The notes: generated from the sequence alone by a model not told the origin. A stretch of 64,000 bases of DNA from Cryptomeria japonica (GCF_030272615.1 NC_081405.1:472552008-472616007); one strand, 5' to 3'; shown: positions 9,171 through 20,798, counted from the first letter of the stretch. Numbers and translations are program-made.

Positions 9171-11072
9171 ATGCTCGTCCTAACTAGATCTCAAAGACGA
9201 AAAGTTGCTGAGACTGAAATCGAAACATTAGAAATAACTAGAATCATGGAACATGAAGATGAAATACAAGGGGAAAGAGAAATAACAGAACAAAACACCA
9301 ACGACATCAAAAAGGACCCTCAATTCGACAAATTTATGCGAAAATTGTTGGAGGAAGAAAAAGAAAAATATTTTCTAATGTTAGCCAAATCTGGTGCTAC
9401 ACTTCCCCAAGATTTTGATGTGAATAAACTAACACAAAAGAAAAGTGCCCCTCCCCCTAATAACGAACAACATGAGGAGATATTTGGTATCAAAATGAAT
9501 AACATGTCAATCCCTATTAACACCAAAAACAATGAAGAGACTTACATCCCCAAAAGAGATGAAGTAGAAATTTTGAATAACATTCAATTCGATGAGAATA
9601 CAAGAAGGACTAGGGATGAAACAAGACAAGATCCAGATCCTACTAGAACGCAAAATCATGGTCATGCAAGAACAAATCATGTCGATAATCCTATCATGAC
9701 TCTCACACAACAACTGCAAACAATGCAAACACAAATCCAAGAGATGCAAAGAGGAAATGTTAGATGATATTCACTTCAAGATATATGTCCTTATCCATTT
9801 GACATAAATCTAAACATGATACCATTTCCAATAGGTTTTGAAACTCCGAGATATGAAAAATATGATGGAAGCTCTGACCCTCAAGATCATATAAGAGAAT
9901 TTTGTACCATGAGTATGGAGTTTGCATGTGAAGATACCTACTTAATGAGACTATTTCCAAAAAGCTTAACTGGACTAGCTATGGAGTGGTTTTCCAAACT
10001 TGCACCTGGAATAAGATTATTTTCAGAGTTGGTAGATAAATTTGTTTCACAATATTCCTACAATATACAACATGATGTGACCATGCTAGACCTCTATAAC
10101 ACTAAACAAAAAAGTGGAGAACCCTTCATGACATTCTTACAATGATGGAGACGCCTAGCATCACGGTATCCTCGCATGTTGCCAAAGTATGAAAAAATGG
10201 ATATATTCATTGACAACTTAAATGATCAAATGAGTTACTACTTAAAAATGCAAGGAAATCAAAACTTTGGAAAAATGGTTGATAATGGAATCAGAATGGA
10301 GGAAGCTATGATAAAGAAAGGTGAGTTGAAAATATACAAAGAAGGAATCCATCCACCGAACAACAATAACAACAATCACAATGATAAACCAAAGTTTTGG
10401 AATAGAAATCGAAATGTCGTCAATGATGGAATAGTAGATAATAATAATGTAAAACCAAAACAACCGGTTTTCAATTTATCTACTCACTCGGCAGCAGCAC
10501 AACAAAATAATAATCACCAAAGAGTAACTATCAAAACCTTCTTTCAAAGACAATTTACAGACATTGGTGAACCCCTGGGGTCAGCATTAAAAACACTTAT
10601 CGCTAACAAATTGATTTCTTTGCCAGAAGAAAGGAACTATGAACCTCAAATAAAACCACACTGGTGGAATGATCATCAATATTGCGATTTTCATCGAAAC
10701 AAAGGACATCTCACAGATAATTGTCAAAAGTTAAGACATGTCATACAAGATTTGATTGACAAAGGAGTAATAACAGTGGATGGACATACAACAAATGAAT
10801 CTCATACAACTTTTAAAACTCTGCTTCCCAACTATGAGAAAGGTGAATCATCAACAATAAACAATGGTAAGGGTAAATCAAAGGTAAATTACGCTCATAA
10901 ATATGATAATGTGGTAAACGTGATTGTAGTTAAAGAAAAACAAGATCAAGAACTTGCTCAAGCTATAACAAGAAGCAAAGCCAAAGTTATTTTGCCAAGT
11001 CCTACAACAAACACATCATCCACAACAAAACAATACAATTTAGTGGAACAAATGCAGAAAACACTTGCGTAG
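9171..11072 (+). pseudogene. gag of element A
   Basis: This is the structural capsid and nucleocapsid polyprotein. From ATG 9171 (MLVLTRSQ) one frame runs 634 codons with two internal TGA stops (9765-9767 and 10143-10145) and a terminal TAG at 11070. An N-terminal block FDKFMRKLLEEE is shared with element C. The retrotransposon gag core follows (YDGSSDPQDHIREF near 9855; AMEWFSKL near 9980), then an Asn-rich linker. A zinc-knuckle-like CDFHRNKGHLTDNC (about 10684-10725) replaces the second ligand Cys with His, and Tat B has HRNKGHTTNNC at the same place. Each internal stop is one C-to-T from Arg. Confidence 0.9.
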
Positions 11073-11081
11073 ATATCCATC

Positions 11082-12227
11082 TTGGAGCTTTTGAAACTTT
11101 CACCTGCACACAAGGAAATTCTTGAACGAGCATTAGTAGATACCATTTTATCCAAAGATCTTGATATTGATCAATTCCAAACCATGGTGGGACACCTCAC
11201 AACCCCTCATTGCTTATCATTCACTGAACAAGATGACATGTCCTTGCAACATCCCCACAATGCTCCCTTGCATATCGAAGTCATCATTCATAAAACACAC
11301 GTTAAACATGTCCTAATAGATGGAGGAGCTGGTCTAAATATCTATTCATTAAGTCTTGTTCATGCTTTAGGATATTCAGAAGATGCAGTTGATGCTCAGA
11401 AAAGGATCACTATAAAAGCCTATGATGAAGAAGAGCGTTCCTCCAAAGGAATTGTGATACTACCCATCAGAGTGGGACCTTTGCAGAAAGATACAACATG
11501 CCAAGTTCTAGACTTGGATCTATCATATAATATACTCTTAGGGAGACCATGGATCCATGACTTGCAAGTTGTCCCATCAACATACCATCAATGTGTAAAA
11601 TTTCCATACAATGGAGAGGAAATCACTATCTCTGCAGATTCAAATCCTTTTCAATATTATAGCAATCTCAAAATAGCTCAAGAAGTCATCGTTCCTCATA
11701 ATAGGGAGGCATCATCTTCAAACACACAATCCAAGGAACAATCATTTGCTTCTATTCTGTCAAGTATGGAAAAACAAATGCAGCTAAAAGATCGAGGAAA
11801 TGGAGAATATTCGATATCACAAATACCACTCTCTGCTAAATCCTTGGGAAAACCATCAAACTCTACACAACGACCAGTTGTAAAACATCTTCCAATATTT
11901 AATGGAGCATTTATTAGTGCTGGGACCTTATCAGAGGAAACAAAAGACAAAGATGTACTACAGTGGCTATACAAGGATGAAGAGGTCCAAAAAAAGATCA
12001 ATAATGTTCATATACCTATAGAAAAATATGGAAAAGGATTTACCATCCTCAGAAAGATGGGATACACTAGAACTGGTCCTATAGGGAAAAGAAAAGAAGG
12101 TATCTCAGAACCTATCCAACCTTATACTCAGCAAGCTACAGACAAATTAGGCATAGGGTATGGACAAGCTAATTTAACAAAAGATACACTTTTTAGTCAA
12201 CAACAAGAGGAATATGAGAATAGATAA
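11082..12227 (+). pseudogene. Aspartic protease and G-patch region of element A
   Basis: It cleaves the polyprotein during particle maturation. The frame is continuous with gag through the TAG at 11070-11072. The active-site loop is HVLIDGGAGLN (catalytic Asp near residue 80), the Tat variant of DTG/DSG, followed by ITIKAYDEEERSSKG and the second-half motif ILLGRPWIHD. Around residues 308-345 a G-patch-like segment reads YGKGFTILRKMGYTRTGPIG, and element B has the equivalent YGPGYKMIHYMGYSGTGPLG. G-patches bind nucleic acid and occur beside protease in betaretroviruses. The frame ends at TAA 12225, one C-to-T from CAA. Confidence 0.85.
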
Positions 12228-13291
12228 GAACAACTTGTTATTGAAAGGGAGCAACAAGCACAAACAATGAAATGGGAAAAGCAGCAAGCTTCATATCAAC
12301 AAGAAAAACAAACCAAAAGTATCTCTCAAGCAACATTAAATCTTGATCAAAACAAGCATGATCCTAGTACAAATCTAGGAGAGCTCATAACAAGGTTGAC
12401 AGAACTCAATCTCAGTCTTGAAGAAGCTGAACATGAAAGAAGACAAGATATATTAAGAATAACAGAAGAAATATTGTATGATAAAATCTGTAGATTACAA
12501 GCTGTTAGTGAGACAGATTCTAATGAGTGGGAATGGGTTCCTATCATTCTAAAGACTCTGCTGAAGAAAGTTGCTTTGAAGGAGATGTAGAAGTCGATAT
12601 AGTTCACATGTATGCAGGGCAAACGTCAGGAACTAGTTCACTTGAATTAGAACCACATTTGACTAACTTGGACTTAATTGAGGACGATCATGGTTTTCTT
12701 ATACAAGGTCATTCTGATGAGAGTACTATTCTAGACATGAACCTACGTATTGAAAACTTTGACACATATATCATGACCCTTAATACCCTTGAAATATCTC
12801 AACCTAACGATCCCTTACCTCTAATCCACCTTGAGCTTATTTATTGGGAAAATGAAGGACATACCGCCATTGATACTTTTCCAAATGACCATGCCATATC
12901 TATATATCTTAATGCCATTGAAATCATAACAACTCTCACCAAGAATTTTAGTAATGCATCTTCCAGTCAAGTGGGTGCCAAATCTCCTAGTTGCAAAAGT
13001 GAAAATAAAGAAAACAATGTCAGGTCTAATGCTCAAAACCATTTTTTGGCAACATTAGACCAGGAAAAAGTAAAAATAAAGGATGCATCTAATGGTGAAA
13101 ACCTCCTCGAGGCACTGGAAGATGGGAGATTTGACACTTTACCTGAAAACTATCAAGAAAGGTCATCCATTCTGATCGAACCAACAGAGGCAGTTAACAT
13201 TGGCACAAAAGAGCAACCAAAGATTCTTCATCCAGCAACCTCTTTATCTGAGCAAGAAATGAAACAATATGTGGAATTCTTCAAACAATGA
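12228..13291 (+). pseudogene. Protease-RT linker of element A
   Basis: This polypeptide region joins the G-patch to reverse transcriptase. The first part (12228-12590) is Gln/Glu-rich and probably helical, including LTELNLSLEEAEHERR. A one-base shift near 12530-12590 moves the reading to the frame of 12527-13291, which is acidic and Asn-rich with no recognised domain and ends with SEQEMKQYVEFFKQ and a TGA at 13289. The following FAWSYADMPGLD is the usual entry to Tat RT. Confidence 0.7.
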
Positions 13292-14101
13292 CAAATCAAT
13301 TTTGCTTGGTCATATGCAGACATGCCAGGGTTAGATTCAGAACTTATTATGCATCACTTGAATGTTAATCCAAGAGATAAACCAATCAAACAGAAGTTAA
13401 GGAAAATGCATCCGCATATTGCTCTTCTAGTCAAAGCAGAACTAAAGAAATTACTGGATGTCGGATTCATCAGACCTATAACATATCCTCAATGGGTATC
13501 TAACATTGTTCCTGTTTCAAAACCAAATAAAAGCATCAGAATATGCACAGACTTCAGAGATCTTAATAATGCATGTCCAAAGGATGACTTTCCTTTGCCT
13601 AACATCGACATCATTGTAGATTTAATGGCAGGACACTCCATGTTTTCTCTAATGGATGGTTTCTTTGGATACAATTAGATCAAAATAGCACCCGAAGATC
13701 AAGAAAAGATAGCTCTTACATGCCCATGGGGTACTTTCTGCTGGAACGCCATGCCTTTCAGATTAAAGAACGCAGGTGCTACATATCAAAGAGGTATGAC
13801 AACTATATTTCATGACATGATGCATACATTCATGGAAGATTATATGGCTGACATATTAGCTAAATCATACAACAGAGAAGAACATATAGACATACTGGAA
13901 AAGATCTTTGACAGATTAGAACAATACAAGGTAAGGCTAAACCCTAAGAAATGTGCCTTTGGTGTTACTTCAGGAAAGCTATTGGGATACATTATTTCAG
14001 CAAGAGGAATTGAAGTAGATCCAACTAAGATAAAAGCAATCATGGAAATGGCATCTCCCAAGAATATCAGTCAACTAAGATCACTACAAGGAAGACTCTA
14101 G
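13292..14101 (+). pseudogene. Reverse transcriptase of element A (YMAD, inactive)
   Basis: This is the RNA-dependent DNA polymerase. Visible landmarks are FAWSYADMPGLD, NPRDKPIKQKLRKMHP, GFIRPITYPQWVSNIVPVSK, RICTDFRDLNNACPKDDFPLP, SLMDGFFGYN and CPWGTFCWNAMPFRLKNAGATYQR. The catalytic box at 13841-13852 reads YMAD, so the first of the two metal-binding aspartates of YxDD is Ala. KKCAFGVTSGKLLGYIIS and SPKNISQLRSLQGRL follow. Stops are TAG at 13676-13678 (from CAG) and TAG at 14099-14101. The second is also present in A' at 15597-15599. Confidence 0.9.
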
Positions 14102-14640
14102 TCAATCAGAAGATTTGTTGCTCAACTAGCAGATAAATGTCAACCATTTACTCGCCTATTGCACAAACATGTTAATTTCAAATGGGACCATCACTGTGAA
14201 GAATCATTCAACAAGATCAAGGCATATCTCATCCAACCACCTGTTCTAATGTCACCAATTCCAGGAAAACCATTATTACTCTATGTATCAACTACCAAAG
14301 CATCATTGGGAGTTTTGCTCGCACAAGAGGATAATGAAGGAAAAGAATGAGCCATTTACTACATCAGCAGAACACTAGTGGGATATGAGGTTAACTATTC
14401 ATCAACAGAAAAAGCATGCTTGGTAGTAGTTTTTGCTTCTCAAAAATTATGACACTATCTACTATCTCACTCCATCAAGTTGATAGCTAAAATCGATCAT
14501 CTGAAGTATTTGCTTAGCAAAGCCACATTGACAGGATGACTAGCAAAATGGATCATGATTTTAAGTGAGTTTGATATCAAATATGTTGAGAGAAAATCTA
14601 TCAAGGGACAAGTCATCGCAGATCAACTAGCAGAGACACC
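14102..14640 (+). pseudogene. RNase H (pol-type) and connection of element A
   Basis: This would degrade the RNA strand of the RNA-DNA hybrid. Landmarks are RRFVAQLADKCQPFTRLLHK, FKWDHHCEESFNKIKAYL, LYVSTTKASLGVLLAQED, AIYYISRTLVGYEVNYSSTEK and LSEFDIKYVERKSIKGQVIADQLAE. The Asp normally seen at the start of the active core (LY-D) is not evident in LYVSTTKAS, as is common for the degenerate first RNase H of Tat elements. Stops are TGA at 14348-14350, 14450-14452 and 14537-14539, all readable as CGA-to-TGA. The one at 14450 is shared with A' (15948). Confidence 0.85.
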
Positions 14641-14689
14641 ACTTCAAGATAATCATCCTCTACAAATTGAATTTCGTGATGCTAATATC

Positions 14690-15021
14690 CTAACAGTTAC
14701 AACAAAAGCATGGCAACTATACTTTGATGGTTCATATACACAACATGGATCAGGAGCAGGAATTCTTTTCATCACACCACAAGGGCATACAATCCCGAAA
14801 GCATACAAACTAAGCTTTCCATGTACAAACAATATAGCAGAGTATGAAGCATTGGTAACAGGTATCAAAATGGCTGTAGAATGGAATATAACACAACTTC
14901 AAGTCTTTGGAGACTCTCAGCTTGTCATTAATCAAATCAATGATGATTATCAAACCAAAGATGACAAACTCATGCCTTACAAAAAGATGGTGGATGATTT
15001 CAAGAAGTACTTTGTAGAAAT
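14690..15021 (+). pseudogene. Second, archaeal-type RNase H of element A, split by A'
   Basis: The segment KAWQLYFDGSYTQHGSGAGI begins a typical RNase HI fold (first catalytic Asp in YFDGS). It continues with NNIAEYEALVTGIKMAVEW (catalytic Glu) and LQVFGDSQLVINQI (catalytic Asp). A second, archaeal-type RNase H after the pol-type one is characteristic of the Tat lineage. The domain is cut after KKYFVEI at 15021 by element A'. Its last residues resume at 20799 (TSD gaaat) as EITFEHIPRNDNKAADTMATLAS. Confidence 0.85.
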
Positions 15022-15534
15022 TGTATACACCTAAAAATGGTCTGAAGATAATTAATTAAATAAGCAATTATTTAATTAATCTCCCTCCCCAATTTAATTG
15101 AATTCACTAAGCAATTTGATTAAATTTCCCTTTTCATCTACTTATTAATAAATCTAAGGATTTATTGAATAGGTTCATTTCATTTCACCCCTTTAATTAA
15201 TTAATTCAAATTAATTAATTCCCTCCACCAAAATCATTTCTTCCAACTCCTAATTAATTAAAACAAATCATGAGTTGTTGAGATTAATCAGTCATTTTCC
15301 TAATATTTGAATTTCTAAATTCAAATTCTCCTAACTTCTACCACTCCTAAACCTAACCATTCCTAAACCTAACCCATTCTACCTACCACCTTGTCCCCTT
15401 TCATCCAACATCTTCTAGAACCTTTGTGACACTTGTCACTAAGTGTTCCCTTTAATCCAACTCCCTTTGCCAACTTCCTCCAATTTAACCATTGATATCT
15501 TCAAATCAATCTCAATCGTTGACTCATGCCAACT
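15022..15534 (+). repeat. Truncated 5' LTR of element A'
   Basis: It is nearly identical to the first half of the LTR at 19804-20798 (for example CTCCCTCCCC in place of CTCTCCTTCCC of A), so it belongs to A'. It stops within CATGCCAACTCA, upstream of the TATA box. A' therefore has no promoter at its 5' end. Confidence 0.9.
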
Positions 15535-16150
15535 CAATCATGGAAATGATATCTCCCAAGAATATCAGTCAACTAAGATCACTACAAGGAAGACTCTAGT
15601 CAATCAAAAGATTTGTGGCTCAATTAGCAGATAAATGTCAACCATTCACTCACTTATTGCATAAACATGTTAATTTCAAGTGGGACCATCAATGTGAAGA
15701 AGCATTCAACAAGATCAAGGAGTATCTCATGCAACCACTTGTTCTAATGCCACCAATTCCAGGGAAACCATTATTACTCTAAGTATCAACTACCGAAGCA
15801 TCATTAGGAGTTTTGCTCGCACAAGAGGATAATGAAGGAAAAGAACGAGCCATCTACTACATCAGTAGAACACTAGTGGGACATGAGGTTAACTATTCAT
15901 CAATAGAAAAAGCATGTTTGGCAGTAGTTTTTGCTTCTCAAAAACTATGACATTATCTACTATCTCACTCCATCAAGTTGATAGCTAAAATCGATCCTCT
16001 GAAGTATTTGCTCAGCAAAGCCACATTGACAAGACGACTAGCAAAATGGATCATGATTCTAAGTGAGTTTGATATCAAATATGTTGATAGAAAATCTATC
16101 AAGGGACAAGTCATCGCAAATCAACTAGCAGAGACACCACTTAAAGATAA
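15535..16150 (+). pseudogene. RT end and RNase H of element A'
   Basis: The reading begins inside the RT thumb/connection (MISPKNISQLRSLQGRL), followed by the TAG shared with A (15597-15599). RNase H landmarks equal those of A: FKWDHQCEEAFNKIKEYL, VSTTEASLGVLLAQED and RAIYYISRTLVGHEVNYSS. Stops are TAA near 15780, private to A', and TGA at 15948-15950, shared with A. Two Arg codons that are TGA in A (14348 and 14537) are still CGA in A', which shows the direction of change. Confidence 0.85.
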
Positions 16151-16189
16151 TCATCCTCTACAGATTGAATTTCCTAATGCTGATATCCT

Positions 16190-16590
16190 AACAATTACAA
16201 CAAAAGCATGGCAACTATACTTTGATGGTTCATATACACAACATAGATCAGGAGCAGGAATTCTTTTCATCACAACACAAGGGCATACAATCCCGAAAGC
16301 ATCCAAATTAAGCTTTTCGTGCACAAACAATATAGTAGAGTATGAAGCATTGGTAATAGGTATCAAAATGGCTATAGAATGGAATATTAATCAACTTCAA
16401 GTCTTTGGAGACTCCCAGCTTGTCATTAATCAAATCAATGATGACTATCAAACCAAAGATGACAAACTCACGCCTTACAAAAAGATGGTGGATGATATCA
16501 AGAAATACTTTGTAGAAATAACTTTTGAACAGATCCCTAGAAATGACAACAAAGTAGCAGATGCCATGGCTACACTTGCTTCTCTATTGC
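16190..16590 (+). pseudogene. Archaeal-type RNase H of element A' (uninterrupted)
   Basis: This is the complete counterpart of the split domain in A. It carries WQLYFDGSYTQHRSGAGI, NNIVEYEALVIGIKMAIEW, LQVFGDSQLVINQINDDYQ and EQIPRNDNKVADAMATLAS. The Asp, Glu, Asp and final Asp (in NKVADAMA) expected of the RNase HI fold are all present. It lies in a stop-free frame of 336 codons (15978-16988) together with the start of integrase, the longest intact pol segment of the A family in this window. Confidence 0.88.
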
Positions 16591-17960
16591 AGACACAGGA
16601 AAATCAAGAGCGTTATGAATGCCTGGTTAAAGAGTTGTTTCATCCTGCCTATAATTGTCCTGATTCCCAAACCATCTGTCAACTTATTGGACACAATTCC
16701 TTCCGCTATGGCCAAACTTACACATACCTGAAAGATAACATCTTACCTCCTGACTTATCAAAAAATCAAAAGAGAAATTTTATTCGCCAATTCTACCATT
16801 ATACTCTCGTCGCAGATACCCTGTATAAACGAGGTCTAGACGGTAATCTCTTAAGATGTCTTGAACAAGAAGAATCTGAGAAGGCTTTACATGAAGTCCA
16901 TAATGACATTTGTGGAACTCATTCAAGTGGTCTTACCCTTTTGAAGAAACTCATACGCTTGGGCTACTATTGGCCGACTATGGAATGAGATTCTTTTAAA
17001 ATAGCAAGAACATGCAAACAATGTCAAATCCATGGGAACTTGATCCATGCACCAACACAAGAACTACATGCTTTGGCAACATCTTGGCCTTTTTGTCAAT
17101 GGGGACTTGATCTAGTAGGAAAGATAAATCCTTCCTCATCTAATGGACACAAATTCATCCTGGTAGCTACTGAATATTTCACAAAATGGATTGAAGTTGT
17201 ACCTCTCATCAATATCACAGGAAAACAAATAGCTGCATTTATCTTGAACTATATCATCTGTCGCTATGGAATACCAATGACCATTATCACTGATAATGGG
17301 TGACCATTCAAGAATCAAGATGTACAAGAGCTATGTGAGAAGTTCAAAATCCAGCACAGATTCTCCACACTATATTATCCACAAGGAAATGGGTAGGCAG
17401 AAGCATCTAACAGAACTATCCTAAAAAGTCTTAAAAAGACAGTGAATGATGCTGGGAAAGATTGGCATATCCAACTAAATCCTGCTCTATGGGCCTACCA
17501 CACCAGTATCCACACACCAATAGGTGCCACACCTTTCTCTCTTGTATATGGATCAGAAGCCATATTACCAATCAAAGTAGAGATACCTTCTCTACGTGTA
17601 TCATTAAAAGGTCTCATCCCAGATGAAGAACAAAGAGTATCTAGACTGCAAGAGTTAGAACTAATCCATGAACGCAGACACAATGCCTTTGATCATCTAA
17701 AGGTATATCAGCAAAGAATGTGTCGGAGCTATAATCATAAGGTTAAACCAAGAATCTTTCAAGTGGGAGAACTAGTGCTAAAAGAAAATCCACGCAACCA
17801 GATAGATCGAGAAAAGAAAGGCAAATTTGAACCAAACTGGTTAGGTCCGTTTGTGGTCACAACAGTATTTGGATCAGGAGCATATCAGCTATCAATACAG
17901 GATGGAGATCAGATCGAGGAATGTATCAATAGCATGCACCTGAAGAGGTTCTATGTCTGA
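16591..17960 (+). pseudogene. Integrase of element A'
   Basis: This joins cDNA ends to host DNA. The zinc-binding H2C2 region is intact: HEVHNDICGTHSSG, then CKQCQIHGN. The core triad residues are visible in WGLDLVGKINPSS (Asp), ITDNG (Asp) and QGNG followed by AEASN (Glu). The C-terminal GPF/Y-type domain reads KFEPNWLGPFVVTTVFGSGAYQLS and ends MHLKRFYV and TGA at 17958. Stops are TGA at 16986-16988 (private; CGA in A), TGA at 17301-17303 and TAG at 17394-17396. The last two are at the same codons as in A. Confidence 0.88.
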
Positions 17961-18115
17961 AAAATCAGAAAAATCAAAAACAGTGAAAAATCAAAAATAG
18001 TGAAAAATCAAAAAAATCAAAAACAGGAAAAAAACAGTTAAAAATCAGAAAAATCCTAAAAAGTGAAAAAGCAAAAAATCCAAAAAAATCAAATATCAGA
18101 AAAAGTGCAATAAAA
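17961..18115 (+). repeat. A-rich tandem repeats downstream of pol in A'
   Basis: Imperfect units of the type AAAAATCAGAAAAATCAAAAACAGTG begin directly at the pol stop. The matching array in A is longer and more regular (22243-22427), so copy number differs between the two. Confidence 0.8.
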
Positions 18116-19258
18116 ATAGATGGTGAAAACCTGGCAAATAGGTGCTATTTGTCGGCTGGCTCTTCCATCTATTAGTTCATGCATTTTTCTGCTTGCATTC
18201 ATTCTTCCATTAGCGCCGATCATCATGAAGCCTTTATACATACACAAGCATCCCAGGTGGCTTCTTACCATGGTTTGGATCATTGGATATATCATAACAA
18301 CTTTGTTTCTAGGCTTGGGGCAAAATTCTACACCTAGCTGGGGGCAAACTCTTGATCAATTTTGAGCTTAATCAAACAAGTAGACCAAACAGTTAGACAA
18401 ATCTTACCAAGCAAAAAAAATAAAAACTGAGACACATCCAACATTGAACACAAGATAAAACTATCAACTATCAAGATATCACAAAATCAATCTAAGCACA
18501 TCACACACTTTTCAGTGGATAATATCTTTTTGAATGATTGATTGTAACATTTTCTATATTGCTTTTCGCTATCATGATTTCTGAGTGACTCCAGGATGTC
18601 ATTGACTAGAGGAACAAGGAAGAAACATGATATTTTTCTTGTCTACTATTTGAAAATTAATCACGAATATGTGCAAATTTGTCTCGGGACATGATCATCT
18701 AAGTATCATTGAAGACATTTCCAATTTGCGTATTGAAATGATTAATACTGCCTGTTTTACGCAAACAACACACAGGTCATCTCGGTTCAATTATACCTCA
18801 ATGCTTGTGTTAACTTGCTATATCAAAATCAAGGAAAGAAGTTCTCAGGTCATCATGGTTTAATTATACCATCGATGTTTGCACTCACTTCCCACATTTC
18901 AAAAGCTCAATGATGACGAAAACACAAAATAATCTAGTGACTGGTTTGGTCATTCCATTGCATTTCATTTGCATTTTAGCTTGCATTTCATTCTTGCATG
19001 GATCCCAAAAGCTCCTTTTATCCAAGGCTAACTCTATCATAGGAATCATCAAAGTATCATCACAAGTGTATACATAATCAGAATGATGATTCATATCTCT
19101 CAAGATATTGTCAACTTAGCAAAAATCTTATGCTATCTCCCTCAAATGCATCAACATTAGCATATCCAAAAATTTCTACAACTGATATCAACAAACTGTT
19201 AGTTCTTTATCTAATCAATCTTACCAAATGAAATCAATCAATCAAACCTAATCAACTC

Positions 19259-19505
19259 ATGTCTAATCATCAATTTCTTATACAGGATGTACCCTTCCTG
19301 AAACCAAACGTTATGATCATCCATGTCTTATACAGGATGAATCCTTCCTGACACCAGACAAATTGATTCTGACTCATGTCTTATACAGGATGTATCCTTC
19401 CTGAAACCAGACGTGATCATCAATGTCTTATACAGGATGAATCCTTCCTGAAACCAGACGTTATGATCATCCATGTCTTATATAGGATGAATCCTTCCTG
19501 AAACC
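19259..19505 (+). repeat. Tandem GTCTTATACAGGATG-type repeats in A'
   Basis: About five units, each holding GTCTTATACAGGATGAATCC, then TTCCTGAAACCAGACG and a spacer containing GATCATC. The unit is close to 45 to 60 bases, with spacer length varying. The A copy (23521-23806) has about six units. Confidence 0.85.
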
Positions 19506-19803
19506 AAACTGAATCAAATCAATCAAGATTTTTCAATATTGCCGATCTAGGCAATCAAGCTAATCAAAGAACTCGCACTTTCATCAAACAAAAGTTGCAG
19601 AAATAAAATCAAATTTATCGGGATATCAATCTCACAAAAACTCCAAAGATCAATTATCTCAATTGATCTCTCGAGGGGGCATCATTATACTGGAATTTAG
19701 CAATTAAGAGCTGGGGCATCCTATCAAATCAATACCATCATCAAAAATGAGATTATTCTTTGAATCAACGCGTCATCACACCTCGCTTCAAAGAGGGGCA
19801 AAA

Positions 19804-20798
19804 TGTATACACCTAAAAATGGTCTGAAGATAATTAATTAAATAAGCAATTATTTAATTAATCTCCCTCCCCAAAAATGGTCTGAAGATAATTAATTAAA
19901 TAAGCAATTATTTAATTAATCTCCCTCCCCAATTTAATTGAATTCACTAAGCAATTTGATTAAATTTCCCTTTTCATCTACTTATTAATAAATCTAAGGA
20001 TTTATTAAATAGGTTCATTTCATTTCACCCCTTTAATTAATTAATTCCCTCCACCAAAATCATTTCTTCCAACTCCTAATTAATTAAAACAAATCATGAG
20101 TTGTTGAGATTAATCAGTCATTTTCCTAATATTTGAATTTCTAAATTCAAATTCTCCTAACTTCTACCACTCCTAAACCTAACCATTCCTAAACCTAACC
20201 CATTCTACCTACCACCTTGTCCCCTTTCATCCAACATCTTCTAGAACCTTTGTGACACTTGTCACTAAGTGTTCCCTTTAATCCAACTCCCTTTGCCAAC
20301 TTCCTCCAATTTAACCATTGATATCTTCAGATCAATCTCAACTATTGATTCATGCCAACTCACCCCTAGCCTTGGGAAATCCTATAAATAGACCTCATTT
20401 TGGAGCAATATGGGTCCCAATTTGATTTCATCATTTGCATTGTTATTATAGGCATCTAGCTTATAGTTTATCATTCTTAGCAATGTTATCATGCTCAATT
20501 TAGCTTAAATCTTAGCTTAATCATGCTAGGATAATCAATCATTCATATAGCTTAATCATGCTATTCTTGCTAGATCATGCATTTTCAGCATTCAAATCCT
20601 CCATCTAAGTATAGTCAAGTCACTGGAATTTGCATACTAAGATCTGAGAGCAAAATTCATACTCGCATTTACTAGGAGGCAATAAGTCGATTAGCTATGG
20701 TTTTGTCTTCCATTGTTTCAATTTTCTAACCATTGCTTGTAATGATTTATTGAGTGCATTGTGGTTGCAGGTATAGGTACACTTCACAGAGCATGATA
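19804..20798 (+). repeat. 3' LTR of element A'
   Basis: 995 bp, TGTATACACC to GCATGATA (the expected CA end is TA, one transition). It contains an exact 58-base tandem duplication at 19815-19930, missing from the other three LTRs of this family. A TATA box CCTATAAATAGA is at about 20381-20392. Confidence 0.93.
19815..19930 (+). repeat. 58-base tandem duplication in the A' 3' LTR
   Basis: Two identical units (19815-19872 and 19873-19930) begin AAAAATGGTCTGAAG and end CTCCCTCCCC. The A' 5' LTR remnant has one unit, so this happened after, or during, the insertion of A'. Confidence 0.95.

Larger units (their letters stand above)
17961..19803 (+). other. Long 3' non-coding region of element A'
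   Basis: About 1.8 kb separate pol from the LTR. In order it contains A-rich tandem repeats (17961-18115), unique sequence closely matching 22430-23520 of A, a tandem array of 50 to 60-base units (19259-19505), and a polypurine tract GAGGGGCAAAA (19793-19803). Long variable 3' regions with tandem repeats are known for Tat elements and can seed satellites. The short open frames here are not maintained between A and A'. Confidence 0.75.
15022..20798 (+). mobile_element. Element A': shortened A-family element nested in A
   Basis: The TSD gaaat is 15017-15021 and 20799-20803. Content: the first 513 bases of a 5' LTR (15022-15534), then at once the second half of pol (from the codons equal to 14037 of A), 3' non-coding region, polypurine tract and a complete 3' LTR (19804-20798). 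Missing are the rest of the 5' LTR, primer site, leader, gag, protease and most of RT. The fusion point ACTCA/ATCATGG shares about two bases with both parents. Matching TSDs show a single insertion event. The deletion arose either by template switching before integration or by later end joining. Confidence 0.93.

Noticed and set aside
15022-15534. Solo or independent LTR of family A
   Set aside because: It shares private sequence features with the LTR at 19804-20798 and the two are enclosed by one TSD, so it is the 5' end of A'.
19259-19505. Repeat-spacer look of the tandem array as a CRISPR
   Set aside because: Spacers are similar to one another, the repeats are degenerate, and the array belongs to the 3' region of a plant retrotransposon.
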